From Motilimonas sp. E26 (GTDB lineage Bacteria > Pseudomonadota > Gammaproteobacteria > Enterobacterales > CBDFNC01), in NCBI RefSeq assembly GCF_021278025.1, contig NZ_JAIBHJ010000013.1, forward strand, positions 1 to 64,000: 64,000 nt of DNA, given 5' to 3'. Made by a program: the position numbers and the translations under genes. Below, one piece after another: positions 7,217-16,298 of this stretch. The notes under the pieces were generated by a model. It was not told the DNA's origin. It saw only the letters and a program-made list of their open reading frames with translations, and searched no databases. Each line of letters opens with the position of its first letter. The stretch's first letter is position 1.

Positions 7217-8461
7217 ATGAAAAAAACATTAACAGCACTATTAATTGGTTCTGCGTTAAGCAGTACTAGCGTTTGGGCAGCCGAGCCCAAAGAAGTGGTT
7301 GAGCATTATGCCAGCTTAGTACACGCGGTTTATAGCGACTCAGCGACCACTGCCCAAGCACTTGATAAAGCACTGAAAGCGCTCATCGCCACCCCTTCTG
7401 AAGCAACATTAAATGCCGCTAAAGAAGCATGGTTAGCGGCTCGCGTTCCTTACCAACAAAGTGAAGTGTTTCGCTTTGGTAATACAATTGTGGACGACTG
7501 GGAAGGTCAGCTAAATGCTTGGCCTCTTGATGAGGGCCTGATCGATTACGTTGACACTAAAAGCTATCAACATGAGCTAGGCAACCCAGGCGCCACTGCA
7601 AATATTATTTCTAGCACTAGCCTACAAGTAGGTAACGACAAGCTAGATACCACCAACATTACCCCCGAGTTATTAGCTAGCTTAAACGAATTAGGCGGCT
7701 CAGAAGCCAACGTGGCCACGGGCTACCACGCCATTGAATTTTTACTTTGGGGCCAAGACTTAAATGCCACTGGTGCAGGTGCTGGCGCACGCCCTTACAC
7801 TGATTTTGTACAAGGTGAAGGCTGTACCAATGGTCACTGTGATCGCCGCGTGGCTTACTTACAAGCAGCATCAACCTTGTTAAACAACGATTTAACTTGG
7901 ATGACCGCGCAATGGGCAGAAAACACCGACAACTACCGCCAAGCGCTGACGGCTAAGCCGGCAACTGAAGGCCTACGCATTATGCTATTTGGCATGGGAT
8001 CTCTTTCTTTAGGTGAATTGGCGGGTGAACGCATGAAGGTTGCGTTAGAAGCTAACTCACCAGAAGACGAGCACGATTGCTTCTCAGATAACACCCATAA
8101 CTCGCACTACTACAACCAGCAAGGCATTAACAATGTATGGTTTGGTAGCTACACCCGCGTAGATGGTAGCAAGTTAACTGGCCCTAGCTTAAACGACCTA
8201 GTTGCCAGCAAAGACAAAGCCGTGGCACTGAAAACATCTGAAGCGGTTAAAAGCGCAACCACCCAAGTTTACACCTTGGTTTCATCTGCTGAGCAAGGCC
8301 AAAAGTTTGACCAACTGATTGCCGCCAATAACGCAGCAGGCCACGAATTAGTGAATAACTCCATTCGTTCTTTGGTTGTACAAACCGGTGAAATTGAAAA
8401 AGCATCAAACGTATTAGGTATTTACAACCTAAATCCAGATACGGCTGATCACGAGTTTTAA
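7217..8461 (+). CDS. Imelysin-family periplasmic protein (iron-regulated, IrpA-like)
   Basis: A 414-residue exported protein with a clear signal peptide (MKKTLTALLIGSALSSTSVWA). Imelysin-like proteins are helical two-domain periplasmic or surface proteins linked to iron uptake. The hallmark GxHxxE motif is present as GYHAIEFLLWGQD (near residue 173). Conserved blocks before and after it are also seen (ARVPYQQSEVFRFGN; FGMGSLSLGELAGERMKVAL). It heads the cluster imelysin, di-haem oxidoreductase, imelysin, DUF1513, an arrangement I know from other gammaproteobacteria. A hairpin downstream (8490) may partly end its transcript. Confidence 0.88.
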   Translation: MKKTLTALLIGSALSSTSVWAAEPKEVVEHYASLVHAVYSDSATTAQALDKALKALIATPSEATLNAAKEAWLAARVPYQQSEVFRFGNTIVDDWEGQLNAWPLDEGLIDYVDTKSYQHELGNPGATANIISSTSLQVGNDKLDTTNITPELLASLNELGGSEANVATGYHAIEFLLWGQDLNATGAGAGARPYTDFVQGEGCTNGHCDRRVAYLQAASTLLNNDLTWMTAQWAENTDNYRQALTAKPATEGLRIMLFGMGSLSLGELAGERMKVALEANSPEDEHDCFSDNTHNSHYYNQQGINNVWFGSYTRVDGSKLTGPSLNDLVASKDKAVALKTSEAVKSATTQVYTLVSSAEQGQKFDQLIAANNAAGHELVNNSIRSLVVQTGEIEKASNVLGIYNLNPDTADHEF

Positions 8462-8489
8462 GCTTTTAGCCTAGCAAGCAATAACTTTC

Positions 8490-8512
8490 AGGGCGGTTCT
8501 CCGCCCTTTTTT
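8490..8512 (+). terminator. Rho-independent terminator after the first imelysin gene
   Basis: AGGGCGG-TTCT-CCGCCCT followed by a short T run, 29 bp after the stop codon. It probably attenuates rather than separates the cluster, since the next genes continue on the same strand. Confidence 0.75.
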
Positions 8513-8583
8513 GACAAATGAGCAATGAGCCTAACCTTATAATTTAGGCGCAAACAAAACCACATAGATGGTGAGTAAAAACA

Positions 8584-9981
8584 ATGAAATCAACTCGACT
8601 CAGTGCTGCCTTAAAAACCACACTTTTACTGATGATTAGCCAAGCTAGCTGGGCCAACCCAGCCAAGCCCGGTGGCGACACCACCACCAGTAAAACCGGC
8701 GCCAATGCCTTTTCCATGCCAGCCAGCAATTTAGACATGATGAAACGAATGGACTTTAGTGTTGGTAACAGCTTTTTTCGTAACCCTTGGGTCATTGCCC
8801 CAGCAACAACAGATGCCCGCGATGGTTTAGGACCACTTTTTAATACCAATGCCTGCCAAGGCTGCCACATAAAAGATGGCCGCGGCAAACCCAAAGAGCT
8901 TGGCGACCCAAATGCGGTGTCAATGTTAGTCCGCTTAAGCATTCCCGCGACCACCGCCGAGCAACAACAAGCTTTGATCCAGCAAGGGGTGATAGCCGAG
9001 CCGGTATATGGTGGCCAATTGCAAGATATGTCGATCCCAGGTGTTGAACCGGAAGGTCAGATCAACATTAGCTATGAAGATGTTAATGTCACTTTTGCCG
9101 ATGGCGCTGTGGTTACCCTGCGCAAGCCAACATTAGCCATTACCGATCTAAAATACGGCGACATGCATCCTGATGTAATGATGTCAGCACGCGTAGCGCC
9201 AGTGATGATTGGACTCGGTTTATTAGAGAGCATTAGTGAGGCTAGCTTACTGGTTAACGCTGATCCTGACGATAGCAATGGCGATGGTATTTCAGGCCGA
9301 CCAAATCGAGTTTGGCACGCAGCCGAACAAAAAAGCACTATTGGTCGCTTTGGCTGGAAGGCAGGACAGCCCACGCTAATGCAACAAAATGCCGGTGCCT
9401 TTGCCGGTGACATGGGCTTAACTTCTAAAGTGAATTTACAGGACGATTGCAGCGATAAACAAACCGCGTGTAAACAGGCCCCTCACGGTGGCAAGCTAGA
9501 AGTAAGTGATAAAATTTTAAATTTTGTCGAATTTTACAGCCAGCACTTAGCCGTACCCGCACGTCGCAATATCAGCGACAAACAAGTGCTGCAGGGTGAA
9601 AAATTATTCCAACAAGCTAATTGCCAAAGCTGTCATGTTGCGAGCTTTAAAACCGCGAAACGAGATACTTTACCTGCGCTTTCTGAGCAATTGATATTCC
9701 CCTATTCTGATTTGTTGCTACACGATATGGGCCCCGGTTTAGCCGACAATCGCCCTGAGTTTTTAGCCACAGGCAGTGAGTGGCGCACGCCGCCACTGTG
9801 GGGTTTAGGCTATCAACAAGAAGTAAACGGTCATACTTTTTTACTGCATGATGGCCGCGCTCGCAACATTATGGAGGCCGTACTGTGGCATGGCGGCGAA
9901 GCGCAAGCGTCAAAACAAGTGGTGCTAGGGTTTGATCAAGGGCAGCGTGATGCCTTGGTGAAATTCCTAGAATCCCTGTAA
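8584..9981 (+). CDS. Di-haem cytochrome c oxidoreductase (DHOR, DUF1111 family)
   Basis: A 465-residue exported c-type cytochrome with signal peptide MKSTRLSAALKTTLLLMISQASWA. Two haem-attachment CxxCH motifs are seen: NACQGCH near residue 98 and ANCQSCH near 350. The protein belongs to the DHOR family (DUF1111, related to MauG/CcpA peroxidases). A LPALSEQLIFPYSDLLLHDMGPGLAD segment and WRTPPLWGLG near the C-terminus are typical of that family. It probably transfers electrons or handles peroxide in the periplasm, perhaps to change the redox state of iron for the neighbouring imelysins; that role is inferred from context. Confidence 0.88.
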   Translation: MKSTRLSAALKTTLLLMISQASWANPAKPGGDTTTSKTGANAFSMPASNLDMMKRMDFSVGNSFFRNPWVIAPATTDARDGLGPLFNTNACQGCHIKDGRGKPKELGDPNAVSMLVRLSIPATTAEQQQALIQQGVIAEPVYGGQLQDMSIPGVEPEGQINISYEDVNVTFADGAVVTLRKPTLAITDLKYGDMHPDVMMSARVAPVMIGLGLLESISEASLLVNADPDDSNGDGISGRPNRVWHAAEQKSTIGRFGWKAGQPTLMQQNAGAFAGDMGLTSKVNLQDDCSDKQTACKQAPHGGKLEVSDKILNFVEFYSQHLAVPARRNISDKQVLQGEKLFQQANCQSCHVASFKTAKRDTLPALSEQLIFPYSDLLLHDMGPGLADNRPEFLATGSEWRTPPLWGLGYQQEVNGHTFLLHDGRARNIMEAVLWHGGEAQASKQVVLGFDQGQRDALVKFLESL

Positions 9982-10007
9982 AGCGGGTTGACGCATAACT
10001 AAAGCTC

Positions 10008-10031
10008 AGTGTGCTAGCAAATCAGCACACT
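10008..10031 (+). other. Stem-loop before the second imelysin gene
   Basis: AGTGTGCT, an 8-nt loop and AGCACACT form a perfect 8-bp stem 38 bp before the next ATG. No T run follows, so it looks like an mRNA processing or stability element rather than a terminator. Confidence 0.5.
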
Positions 10032-10068
10032 TGAAATTGATAACATACCTTTATTTAAAGGCAACACT

Positions 10069-11118
10069 ATGAAATTTTCTTCTCTTACTGGGTTTAGCTG
10101 CTTCGCTGCATTTCTATCTATTGGCGTTTTCGCCAGCGCCATGGCTGAATCTCAATCCACCATTGCCGCCCAGCCGATAGCGGCACAAGCCATCAGCCTG
10201 AAACAACAACAAGCTCAGCAGCTTTTATTGCAAAGTCAGCTCTTGAATCAACAAATTAGCCAAGCTTGTCTCGCCAAGCCCAACCAAGACAACAGCAAAC
10301 GTGCACAGCAAGCTTGGCAAAACACCATGACCGCTTGGGTGCCCCTTCAAGGTGAGACCATTGGCCCCATTAACCAGCTCGACCTTGCTTGGTCAATGCA
10401 GTTTTGGCCCGACAAAAAGAACATTACCGGTCGCAAAATTAAAGCCATTCAAGCGGATGATTCAGCGATAACCGCTGCAGCTATTCAGCAGTCGAGTGTC
10501 GCCGTACGTGGCTTAGGCGCTCTAGAGTTACTGCTATTTGAACAAGGCCTTAATCGTGAAAACTGCTCCCTTAGTCAAGCTATCGCAGCCAATATCATGC
10601 TTAATAGTGAACGTTTACAGCAAGCATGGCAGCAACCTAAATTGAGTTATAACGCTGCCACCGTGCGTTCAGAGGTAACGCTAAATGCGGAAGATATTGC
10701 GTGGATCAGTGAGCTATCTCATCAACTTAGCTTTGCCAATAAGAAATTTTTTATGCCATTGGGTAAAGGCGAGCACATCAAACCATTTCAGGCCGAATCG
10801 TGGCGCTCACAAACCTCAATGACACAGTTGAAAACCAGTTTCACCAGTTTGCAGCAGCTTTATCTTAGTGGCATCAACGCACTGTTAATCAGCAAAGGGC
10901 ATCCCAAGCTCGCCGGTGAAATTGAACAAACCTTCGCTGACATGCTCGCCAATTGGCCCACCGAGCCAAGTATGGTTAAGTTATTAAAATCTGACCAAGG
11001 CTTAGCCAAACTGTATCGCATGCGCATTGATGTGGAAAAGTTAGCTTACCTCATTCAAGAAGTATTGCCGGTGAAGCTTAAATTTGTCATTGGCTTTAAC
11101 GCGACCGATGGTGACTAA
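10069..11118 (+). CDS. Second imelysin-family protein, degenerate motif
   Basis: A 349-residue exported protein (signal peptide ending near FASAMAES). It follows the imelysin pattern (AQQAWQNTMTAWVPLQGETIGPI, then the segment RGLGALELLLFEQG). At the place of the GxHxxE motif it reads GLGALE, so the histidine is missing while the glutamate is kept. It is shorter than the first imelysin of the cluster. The loss suggests that this copy does not bind a metal in the same way, or acts as a structural partner. It overlaps or abuts the DUF1513 gene and is likely co-transcribed with it. Confidence 0.78.
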   Translation: MKFSSLTGFSCFAAFLSIGVFASAMAESQSTIAAQPIAAQAISLKQQQAQQLLLQSQLLNQQISQACLAKPNQDNSKRAQQAWQNTMTAWVPLQGETIGPINQLDLAWSMQFWPDKKNITGRKIKAIQADDSAITAAAIQQSSVAVRGLGALELLLFEQGLNRENCSLSQAIAANIMLNSERLQQAWQQPKLSYNAATVRSEVTLNAEDIAWISELSHQLSFANKKFFMPLGKGEHIKPFQAESWRSQTSMTQLKTSFTSLQQLYLSGINALLISKGHPKLAGEIEQTFADMLANWPTEPSMVKLLKSDQGLAKLYRMRIDVEKLAYLIQEVLPVKLKFVIGFNATDGD

Positions 11119-11143
11119 GTTGAATATCAAACAGATAGCCACC

Positions 11144-12229
11144 ATGGATCGACGCAAGTTTGTCAAAGGTGTGACTGGGCTTGGGTTAAGTGTGCCACTA
11201 GGCTGTTTCAGCCTAAGCACGGCACAAGCGAGCAATAGTGAGCAGCCAAGCAGCGGCCGCGTTTTTTCTTGTGCCCAATTAGCGCAACGACATCATCTTA
11301 TTTGCAGCGATCTACAAGGCCAAACCTTGTTTAACATTCCCCTGCCCGCGCGCGGGCACGGCATGACGCTGGCCCCCAATAATGAAATCGCCGTGGTGTT
11401 TGCGCGTCGACCGGGCCAGTTTATGCTAAGTTTTGATCCAGCAACAGGACAATCCATAAATCAGTATCAAATGCCCAGTGGCCGCCATTGCTTTGGCCAC
11501 GGTTGCTTTGATAACAGTGGCTTACTTTATGCTAGCCAAGGATTCACCCAAGATTCTGCCGGGGTGATTGGCGTATATGACGTAGCAAATAACTTTAAAG
11601 AAGTTCGCACGCTAACTGGATTTGGCATTGGTCCCCATGAAATTCTGTTTCACCCCGATCAACAACACTTAATTGTGGCGGTCGGCGGCATTCAAACTCA
11701 TGGCCGCGATAAGGTCAACCTCGCCACTATGGCCCCTAGTTTGGTTTATCTAGATAAACAAACCGGCGCGGTCGTGCAAAGTATTAGCCTGCCTGATCAT
11801 TTACTTAGCATTCGCCACTTGGCGGTGGACGAGCAAGGCTTAGTGGCTTTAGCTTGCCAATATCAAGGTGATGAGGCTATCAACCCCTTGTTATACACCC
11901 ACCAGCTTGGCCAAACCGACGCGATGGCAGTGGCTGGTGAAGAGGAAGAATGGTTAAGGTTTAACGATTATTTAGGCTCGGTGGCTATCTATCAAGACCA
12001 GATCATCGCCACGTCACCGCGCGGTAATTGTTTCGCCATTTGGCACAAGGCGACAAGGGAATTGATTAGCATAACCCCCCTCACCGATGTGTGCGGTGCG
12101 GCACCGCTCACCGCGAACGGCTTTGTGTTAACCACAGGACAAGGCAAATTAGCGAGTAAAAACAGCGCGGTTAATACACAATGGGCTTGGGATAATCATT
12201 TAATGGCAACAGATGCGTTAAATTTGTAG
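11144..12229 (+). CDS. DUF1513 family exported protein (Tat-type signal, beta-propeller-like)
   Basis: About 361 residues from MDRRKF. The N-terminus RRKFVKGVTGLGLSVPLG resembles a twin-arginine signal (RRxF). The body is built of repeated short beta-strand blades with His-rich loops (GRHCFGHGCF, GIGPHEILFHPD, LLSIRHLAVDE), as expected of DUF1513, a probable beta-propeller. A start at 11108 (MVTKLN) overlapping the end of the imelysin gene is also possible. Last gene of the iron-linked cluster; Tat export would mean folding, perhaps with a metal, before transport. Exact role unknown. Confidence 0.8.
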   Translation: MDRRKFVKGVTGLGLSVPLGCFSLSTAQASNSEQPSSGRVFSCAQLAQRHHLICSDLQGQTLFNIPLPARGHGMTLAPNNEIAVVFARRPGQFMLSFDPATGQSINQYQMPSGRHCFGHGCFDNSGLLYASQGFTQDSAGVIGVYDVANNFKEVRTLTGFGIGPHEILFHPDQQHLIVAVGGIQTHGRDKVNLATMAPSLVYLDKQTGAVVQSISLPDHLLSIRHLAVDEQGLVALACQYQGDEAINPLLYTHQLGQTDAMAVAGEEEEWLRFNDYLGSVAIYQDQIIATSPRGNCFAIWHKATRELISITPLTDVCGAAPLTANGFVLTTGQGKLASKNSAVNTQWAWDNHLMATDALNL

Positions 12230-12378
12230 TGGTTGTGGGTGTCCATATAAGTGATATTTATACCGCGAATCTCATACGCCGAGCTTGCTAGTTCCGCGGA
12301 ATAAATTGCGTTCCTACGGGTACATAAGGCAAGCTAGTCGCTGTTGTGGGGAATGTTTAAAAAACATCAAAAACCTTT
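12230..12378. other. Intergenic stretch with inverted repeat
   Basis: AGCTTGC near 12292 pairs with GCAAGCT near 12331, enclosing a TTCCGCGGAA palindrome. There is no T run or coding potential. It may be an isolated repeat element; I found no second copy. Confidence 0.35.
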
Positions 12379-12429
12379 TGACATATTATGTCTCGAGATA
12401 TACCTTAAGTACATCACGACATAATATGT
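12379..12429 (+). promoter_or_regulatory. Paired 13-bp palindromic operators upstream of the zinc-ribbon gene
   Basis: GACATATTATGTC (12379-12391) and GACATAATATGTC (12417-12429) are each GACAT-N3-ATGTC palindromes and are exact reverse complements of one another. Their centres are 38 bp apart and the second ends 18 bp before the ATG at 12448. A dimeric repressor is the natural reading. A close relative lies at 24591-24603. The cognate regulator is unknown. Confidence 0.65.
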
Positions 12430-12447
12430 CTTAGCAGGGGTTTTGAA

Positions 12448-12744
12448 ATGGATTTTATAACAGAAGTTCTCGTTTTTGGTTCGCCAATTATCGCCATGGC
12501 AATTTACTACTTTGCTTTTTACAACAAGCCTAATGATGACTACTGGCGTAAGCTACCAACCTTACCTGAATATCTCGCATTGCATCCAGAATGCATCACC
12601 GATGACGATGAAAATGCTCGCTGTTGCCACTGTCATTCCGATAAGGTGATTTTTCAACCTCTTACCTGTCACTCTGACCCACGCTATAAGCACTTTTGCT
12701 TGAGTTGTAAACGTGAGCTGTTTCGCAGTAAATCGATTTTATAA
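12448..12744 (+). CDS. Small membrane-anchored zinc-ribbon-like protein
   Basis: A 98-residue protein with one N-terminal membrane segment (residues 4-25) followed by a cytoplasmic-type domain. Cys/His residues (RCCHCHSDK near 58-66, a CHSDPRYKH segment, then FCLSCK near 88-93) look like a zinc ribbon. I do not recognise the family. AGGGG 9 nt upstream supports the start. Two palindromes directly before it suggest that a specific repressor controls it. It ends 41 bp from the convergent NERD-kinase-like gene. Confidence 0.6.
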   Translation: MDFITEVLVFGSPIIAMAIYYFAFYNKPNDDYWRKLPTLPEYLALHPECITDDDENARCCHCHSDKVIFQPLTCHSDPRYKHFCLSCKRELFRSKSIL

Positions 12745-12785
12745 CGGAAAAAGACTCAATGGCCAAGCCATTGAGTCTGTTAGTA

Positions 12786-14774
12786 CTAGTTCGACAAGCT
12801 CGCCAACACTGCTTCCATCTCAAACAGCTCAATGTAATTTTGCCCTGCCGTTAGGCTGACCTCAAAATTTAATACCTGACGACACAACTGCTTTAATTTA
12901 TCGTCCATGCGCGCGCTATCAAATTGATTAACTATCTCAATTAACTGCGCGGTTGAATGTTGGCCAACCAGTTCATCTTCTGACAACACATCAATAAAGC
13001 TCGCCACTAAGCCATACAAGTCTTTCTCTGCGCTGCCTTCCAAACGCCATAAAGTCGGGTCGGCATATTGCTGGGCATACTGGCTGGTCGCCACTTCCCA
13101 GCCAATGCCAAAGTTAACCAATACTGCACGCTCTGAATTACAAACAATATTTTTTGGACATATCGCACCATGATAAATGTCTAAGCTATGCAAATATTGC
13201 AAACCAGTTAGCAGCTGCACAAACCAACGCGCAGGTTGGCCGGGTACAATTTCTAGTAATTCATCTAAGGTACTGCCAGGGATCCAAGCGCGAGTAATAT
13301 ACAAGTCTTGGCTGGTGCCGAGCTGACCAAAGGTGATCACGCGTTCAATATGAGGATGATACAAGGTAGATAAACTGCGGAACAGGTTACTGAGCTGAAA
13401 CCAATGCGCATCGACATTACGATAAAGGGACAGGGCACAGTCATACTGGCCTTGGATATGACGCGCTTTCCACAGCTCGGTTTCAGCGGTGAAGTTAAGC
13501 AATCGCTCTAATTGATAATGGTGATCGATCACTGCGCCATTTTCTGCTTTTACTTCCACCATATCTGGATCGGGATACAGTCGGCGATAAGCAATCACAG
13601 CCGCAATATCAGAACGTATGGTGTCTAAATCACAGATTCGCCCTAGCGCTGCTTGCTTAAACCATTGGCTGATCCGAGGCTCTAAAGTGGCTGCGGCAGC
13701 AGTAGAAAAAACACCGGCAAAAGCTTTTATGTCATCATTAAAGCCAACGTTATCTTTAATGTCGATAAATTCAACCGCACCATCTTCGGCAACAAATACG
13801 CAATGTTCGTCCCAACCTCCAACAGTCATACCGCGACGATGAATTTGCTGTAATGACGACACGCCACAGCGCAAAATTTCGAGAATGTCATTAATGCTAA
13901 ATTTACTCAAATCAAGGCCATTAACCGGCTCACCTTTAGGCATTCGCACCGGCAGCACAAGTTGCTCGCCATCTTGGATCAGGGGCGCGCAATAAGGTAC
14001 TCCTGAGCAACCAGCTAAGGTTTGCAAGCGATAAAACTCTTTACGCAGTAAATTTTCATGATGCGTTTGGCTAGCGCTGTCATCAAAAGCCGAAGGTACA
14101 ATAATTTTCAGTAGCCAAGGGGCGCTCCAATCACCTGGATTATACTTAGCTTGCCATACCTCTAAACCGTGCTGAATGAACAAGCATTTGGTTTTTTCAA
14201 AGTCTTGGATTTTGTTATTGCGCTGCTCAACTAATGCTACTTGCCCTAATGTATCGAGCACTAAATCGCGCTGTTGTTGCGACACTGGGAACTTACGCGG
14301 TGCGGTTAACCCCCACTCTTTGGTTAAGGCGGCAATAATTTGTTTAGGTGTGTAAATTGATAACGAGCCATCGGTTTTCTCTAGTGCAATTTCGCTGCCT
14401 TTACGGCCGGTGACAAACACCATGCCTTGGCACCAAGGGGCATAAACACCAACTGGAATCTTATGTTTCAACTTGCCCGATAACACCCGCGCTACATAGT
14501 TAGCTTTAGCTAAGCTATTGTCGACATCGCGACCATCCAACGCCCATGCATGCTGACCCGCTTCTAAACAACCAATGTAGCCTTTCACGTCAACAACATA
14601 TACCCCCCATTCACCTACAACTAAGGCATCAACTTCTAACGCTTGCCCTGATGGGGTGGGAATTTCTATATTGGTTAACAGAACATAATCTTGCGGTAGT
14701 TCATCGGTCAGCAGTTTAAACGCCCAACGTTCAGCATCATTAACCGGCTCACCAAAACTAATTTGTTTTGCCAT
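12786..14774 (-). CDS. NERD-domain protein with two degenerate kinase-like modules
   Basis: A 662-residue soluble protein. Residues ~12-130 form a NERD (nuclease-related) domain with the core EVDALVVGEWGVYVVDVKG, in which D49 and K64 fit the PD-(D/E)xK-like active site. Two kinase-like regions follow. The first (about 190-370) has an LLKII strand, a helix EFYRLQTLAG and a loop IHRRGMTVGGWDEHCVFV. The second (about 430-650) has ALSLYRN where ALKLY is usual, YHGAICPKN in place of the HRDxKxxN catalytic loop, and NFG in place of DFG. The catalytic Lys and both Asp residues appear lost, so it is best read as a pseudokinase scaffold attached to a putative nuclease. It is transcribed alone; a DUF3592-like gene lies upstream. 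Confidence 0.75.
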   Translation of the reverse strand: MAKQISFGEPVNDAERWAFKLLTDELPQDYVLLTNIEIPTPSGQALEVDALVVGEWGVYVVDVKGYIGCLEAGQHAWALDGRDVDNSLAKANYVARVLSGKLKHKIPVGVYAPWCQGMVFVTGRKGSEIALEKTDGSLSIYTPKQIIAALTKEWGLTAPRKFPVSQQQRDLVLDTLGQVALVEQRNNKIQDFEKTKCLFIQHGLEVWQAKYNPGDWSAPWLLKIIVPSAFDDSASQTHHENLLRKEFYRLQTLAGCSGVPYCAPLIQDGEQLVLPVRMPKGEPVNGLDLSKFSINDILEILRCGVSSLQQIHRRGMTVGGWDEHCVFVAEDGAVEFIDIKDNVGFNDDIKAFAGVFSTAAAATLEPRISQWFKQAALGRICDLDTIRSDIAAVIAYRRLYPDPDMVEVKAENGAVIDHHYQLERLLNFTAETELWKARHIQGQYDCALSLYRNVDAHWFQLSNLFRSLSTLYHPHIERVITFGQLGTSQDLYITRAWIPGSTLDELLEIVPGQPARWFVQLLTGLQYLHSLDIYHGAICPKNIVCNSERAVLVNFGIGWEVATSQYAQQYADPTLWRLEGSAEKDLYGLVASFIDVLSEDELVGQHSTAQLIEIVNQFDSARMDDKLKQLCRQVLNFEVSLTAGQNYIELFEMEAVLASLSN

Positions 14775-14941
14775 GAAGCAACTTCCCTATCGCTGATAAA
14801 AGTAGAAATATTAATTTGTTAAGAATATTAACATAGCAAGTGATTGGGAATATTTCCCTACGGTGATTTGAGTCGGATTATGTGATGGTTGAAGCAAGAT
14901 TAGCAGCCAACTTTTCAGCTGGCTGTTAATTGATTAAGCAA

Positions 14942-16054
14942 CTACTGCGAAGCTGACTGGGTATTCTGACGATTCGTTTTAAGATCCATCCACAGGCTTC
15001 TGACGGTTGGGTCTATCAATCGGCTTATCGTACGCTTTACAGTCCACAATAAACCTAAGCCAACCAATGCGGTGAGCCAAAGATTACTTACAAAGAACAA
15101 TAACAAAGCCAAAATTCCCAACATTAACAAGCTGTTTCGCGCAGAACGAAAGCGACTGAAATTGTGCGTATTTAAAATCAATCGCTGCGGTAGGTGACGC
15201 TCTAATTGCGCCAAGGCATGAGCTTTTACGGTTGGATTTAAGAATTCAAGGGTGGCAGACTGTTCAGCGCCGTATTCCACAGTAAATACATCACTGTAAT
15301 GATCACTTCTCACTCGGATAATATCATCAAACGGTATTTCCTTCAGTTTACCGTGGGCCGAGGTCAAAATTTGCTGCCAAGAGCCCCCTTGTTGATACAA
15401 GTGCTGTACATCATCGATGTGTTTTTTATGAATGGATAAAGAAGATAAGTGGTCACTGTTGTATACCACTAGGTAACCATCTTCAACGTCTAGCCAACTG
15501 TTCTCAGTATAAAAACCTTCAGGTAAATAGCCTTTAGGTTCGCGCGCGAAAATTAAAGCGAGTATGTAATTCAGCAGCACTGCAATTGGCACAACAATTA
15601 AAGCCACATTTAACGCTCTGTGTCCCAATGTTTCTTCTGCAATTTCGCTGGCTAGCTTGAACTCAGTCGTATTAATATCAGGCCTACCTGCTTGATACCA
15701 AACCTCTAATTGCTTTTTACCGGCGAGCTCGGTGTATTGCTCCGGCTCTATTTGCAACTCACCAAAAAAAAGCTGGTCGCCAACTAAAAAATCATAACGC
15801 ACAAAATACACATCACGCGTTTTTATTCGGCCTTTTCGCCCATGGTACTCTTCGACATCTAGATACAGATCAGTAATATTGCCTTGTGCCGTTTCATGGT
15901 GCAGATAGAAAGATTGATGTTGTTTTAATGTTTGACCTTGCTGATAAACACCCATTGCTATTGCGAGCAATGCCGCGACAGCAATAACCAATTTTATTAG
16001 ACGTTTTCGCTTTTGCCCAGGAGTGAGCATTTTCTTCGCCATTGCGTTGCCCAT
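14942..16054 (-). CDS. DUF3592-like membrane protein
   Basis: About 370 residues. One N-terminal membrane segment (residues ~20-38) is followed by an extracytoplasmic beta-rich domain (residues 45-140, KTRDVYFVRYDFLVGDQLFFGE). Then come a second membrane segment (~148-170), a cytoplasmic domain, and a membrane hairpin near 308-345. The beta domain resembles DUF3592, found in bacterial and eukaryotic membrane proteins of unknown role. Start may be 16054 or four codons later (MAKKM). It precedes the NERD gene by about 170 bp on the same strand; a link is possible but unproven. Confidence 0.55.
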   Translation of the reverse strand: MGNAMAKKMLTPGQKRKRLIKLVIAVAALLAIAMGVYQQGQTLKQHQSFYLHHETAQGNITDLYLDVEEYHGRKGRIKTRDVYFVRYDFLVGDQLFFGELQIEPEQYTELAGKKQLEVWYQAGRPDINTTEFKLASEIAEETLGHRALNVALIVVPIAVLLNYILALIFAREPKGYLPEGFYTENSWLDVEDGYLVVYNSDHLSSLSIHKKHIDDVQHLYQQGGSWQQILTSAHGKLKEIPFDDIIRVRSDHYSDVFTVEYGAEQSATLEFLNPTVKAHALAQLERHLPQRLILNTHNFSRFRSARNSLLMLGILALLLFFVSNLWLTALVGLGLLWTVKRTISRLIDPTVRSLWMDLKTNRQNTQSASQ

Positions 16055-16298
16055 ATAGATTTAAAATATTTATAAGCACATATTTTAAGCAAAATCTGAC
16101 AAAAAACTGATTAATGCGACGAACGGTAATAATGTAAATGTTACAAAACAGCATGAAGTGCCACGTTTAACAAAATGACAACAGATCATAAAACCATTGT
16201 CATTTGCGTGTTTTATTATAATGAATAATATCGCTAATTTAGTTAAAGTCGCCATCTTGATATAAAGCATAAAAACAAGATATCGATCACGTTATGAT

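Noticed and set aside
16055-16298. Small minus-strand frames upstream of the DUF3592-like gene
   Set aside because: AT-rich leader with basic and Cys-rich random translations. One overlaps the start of the real gene in another frame.
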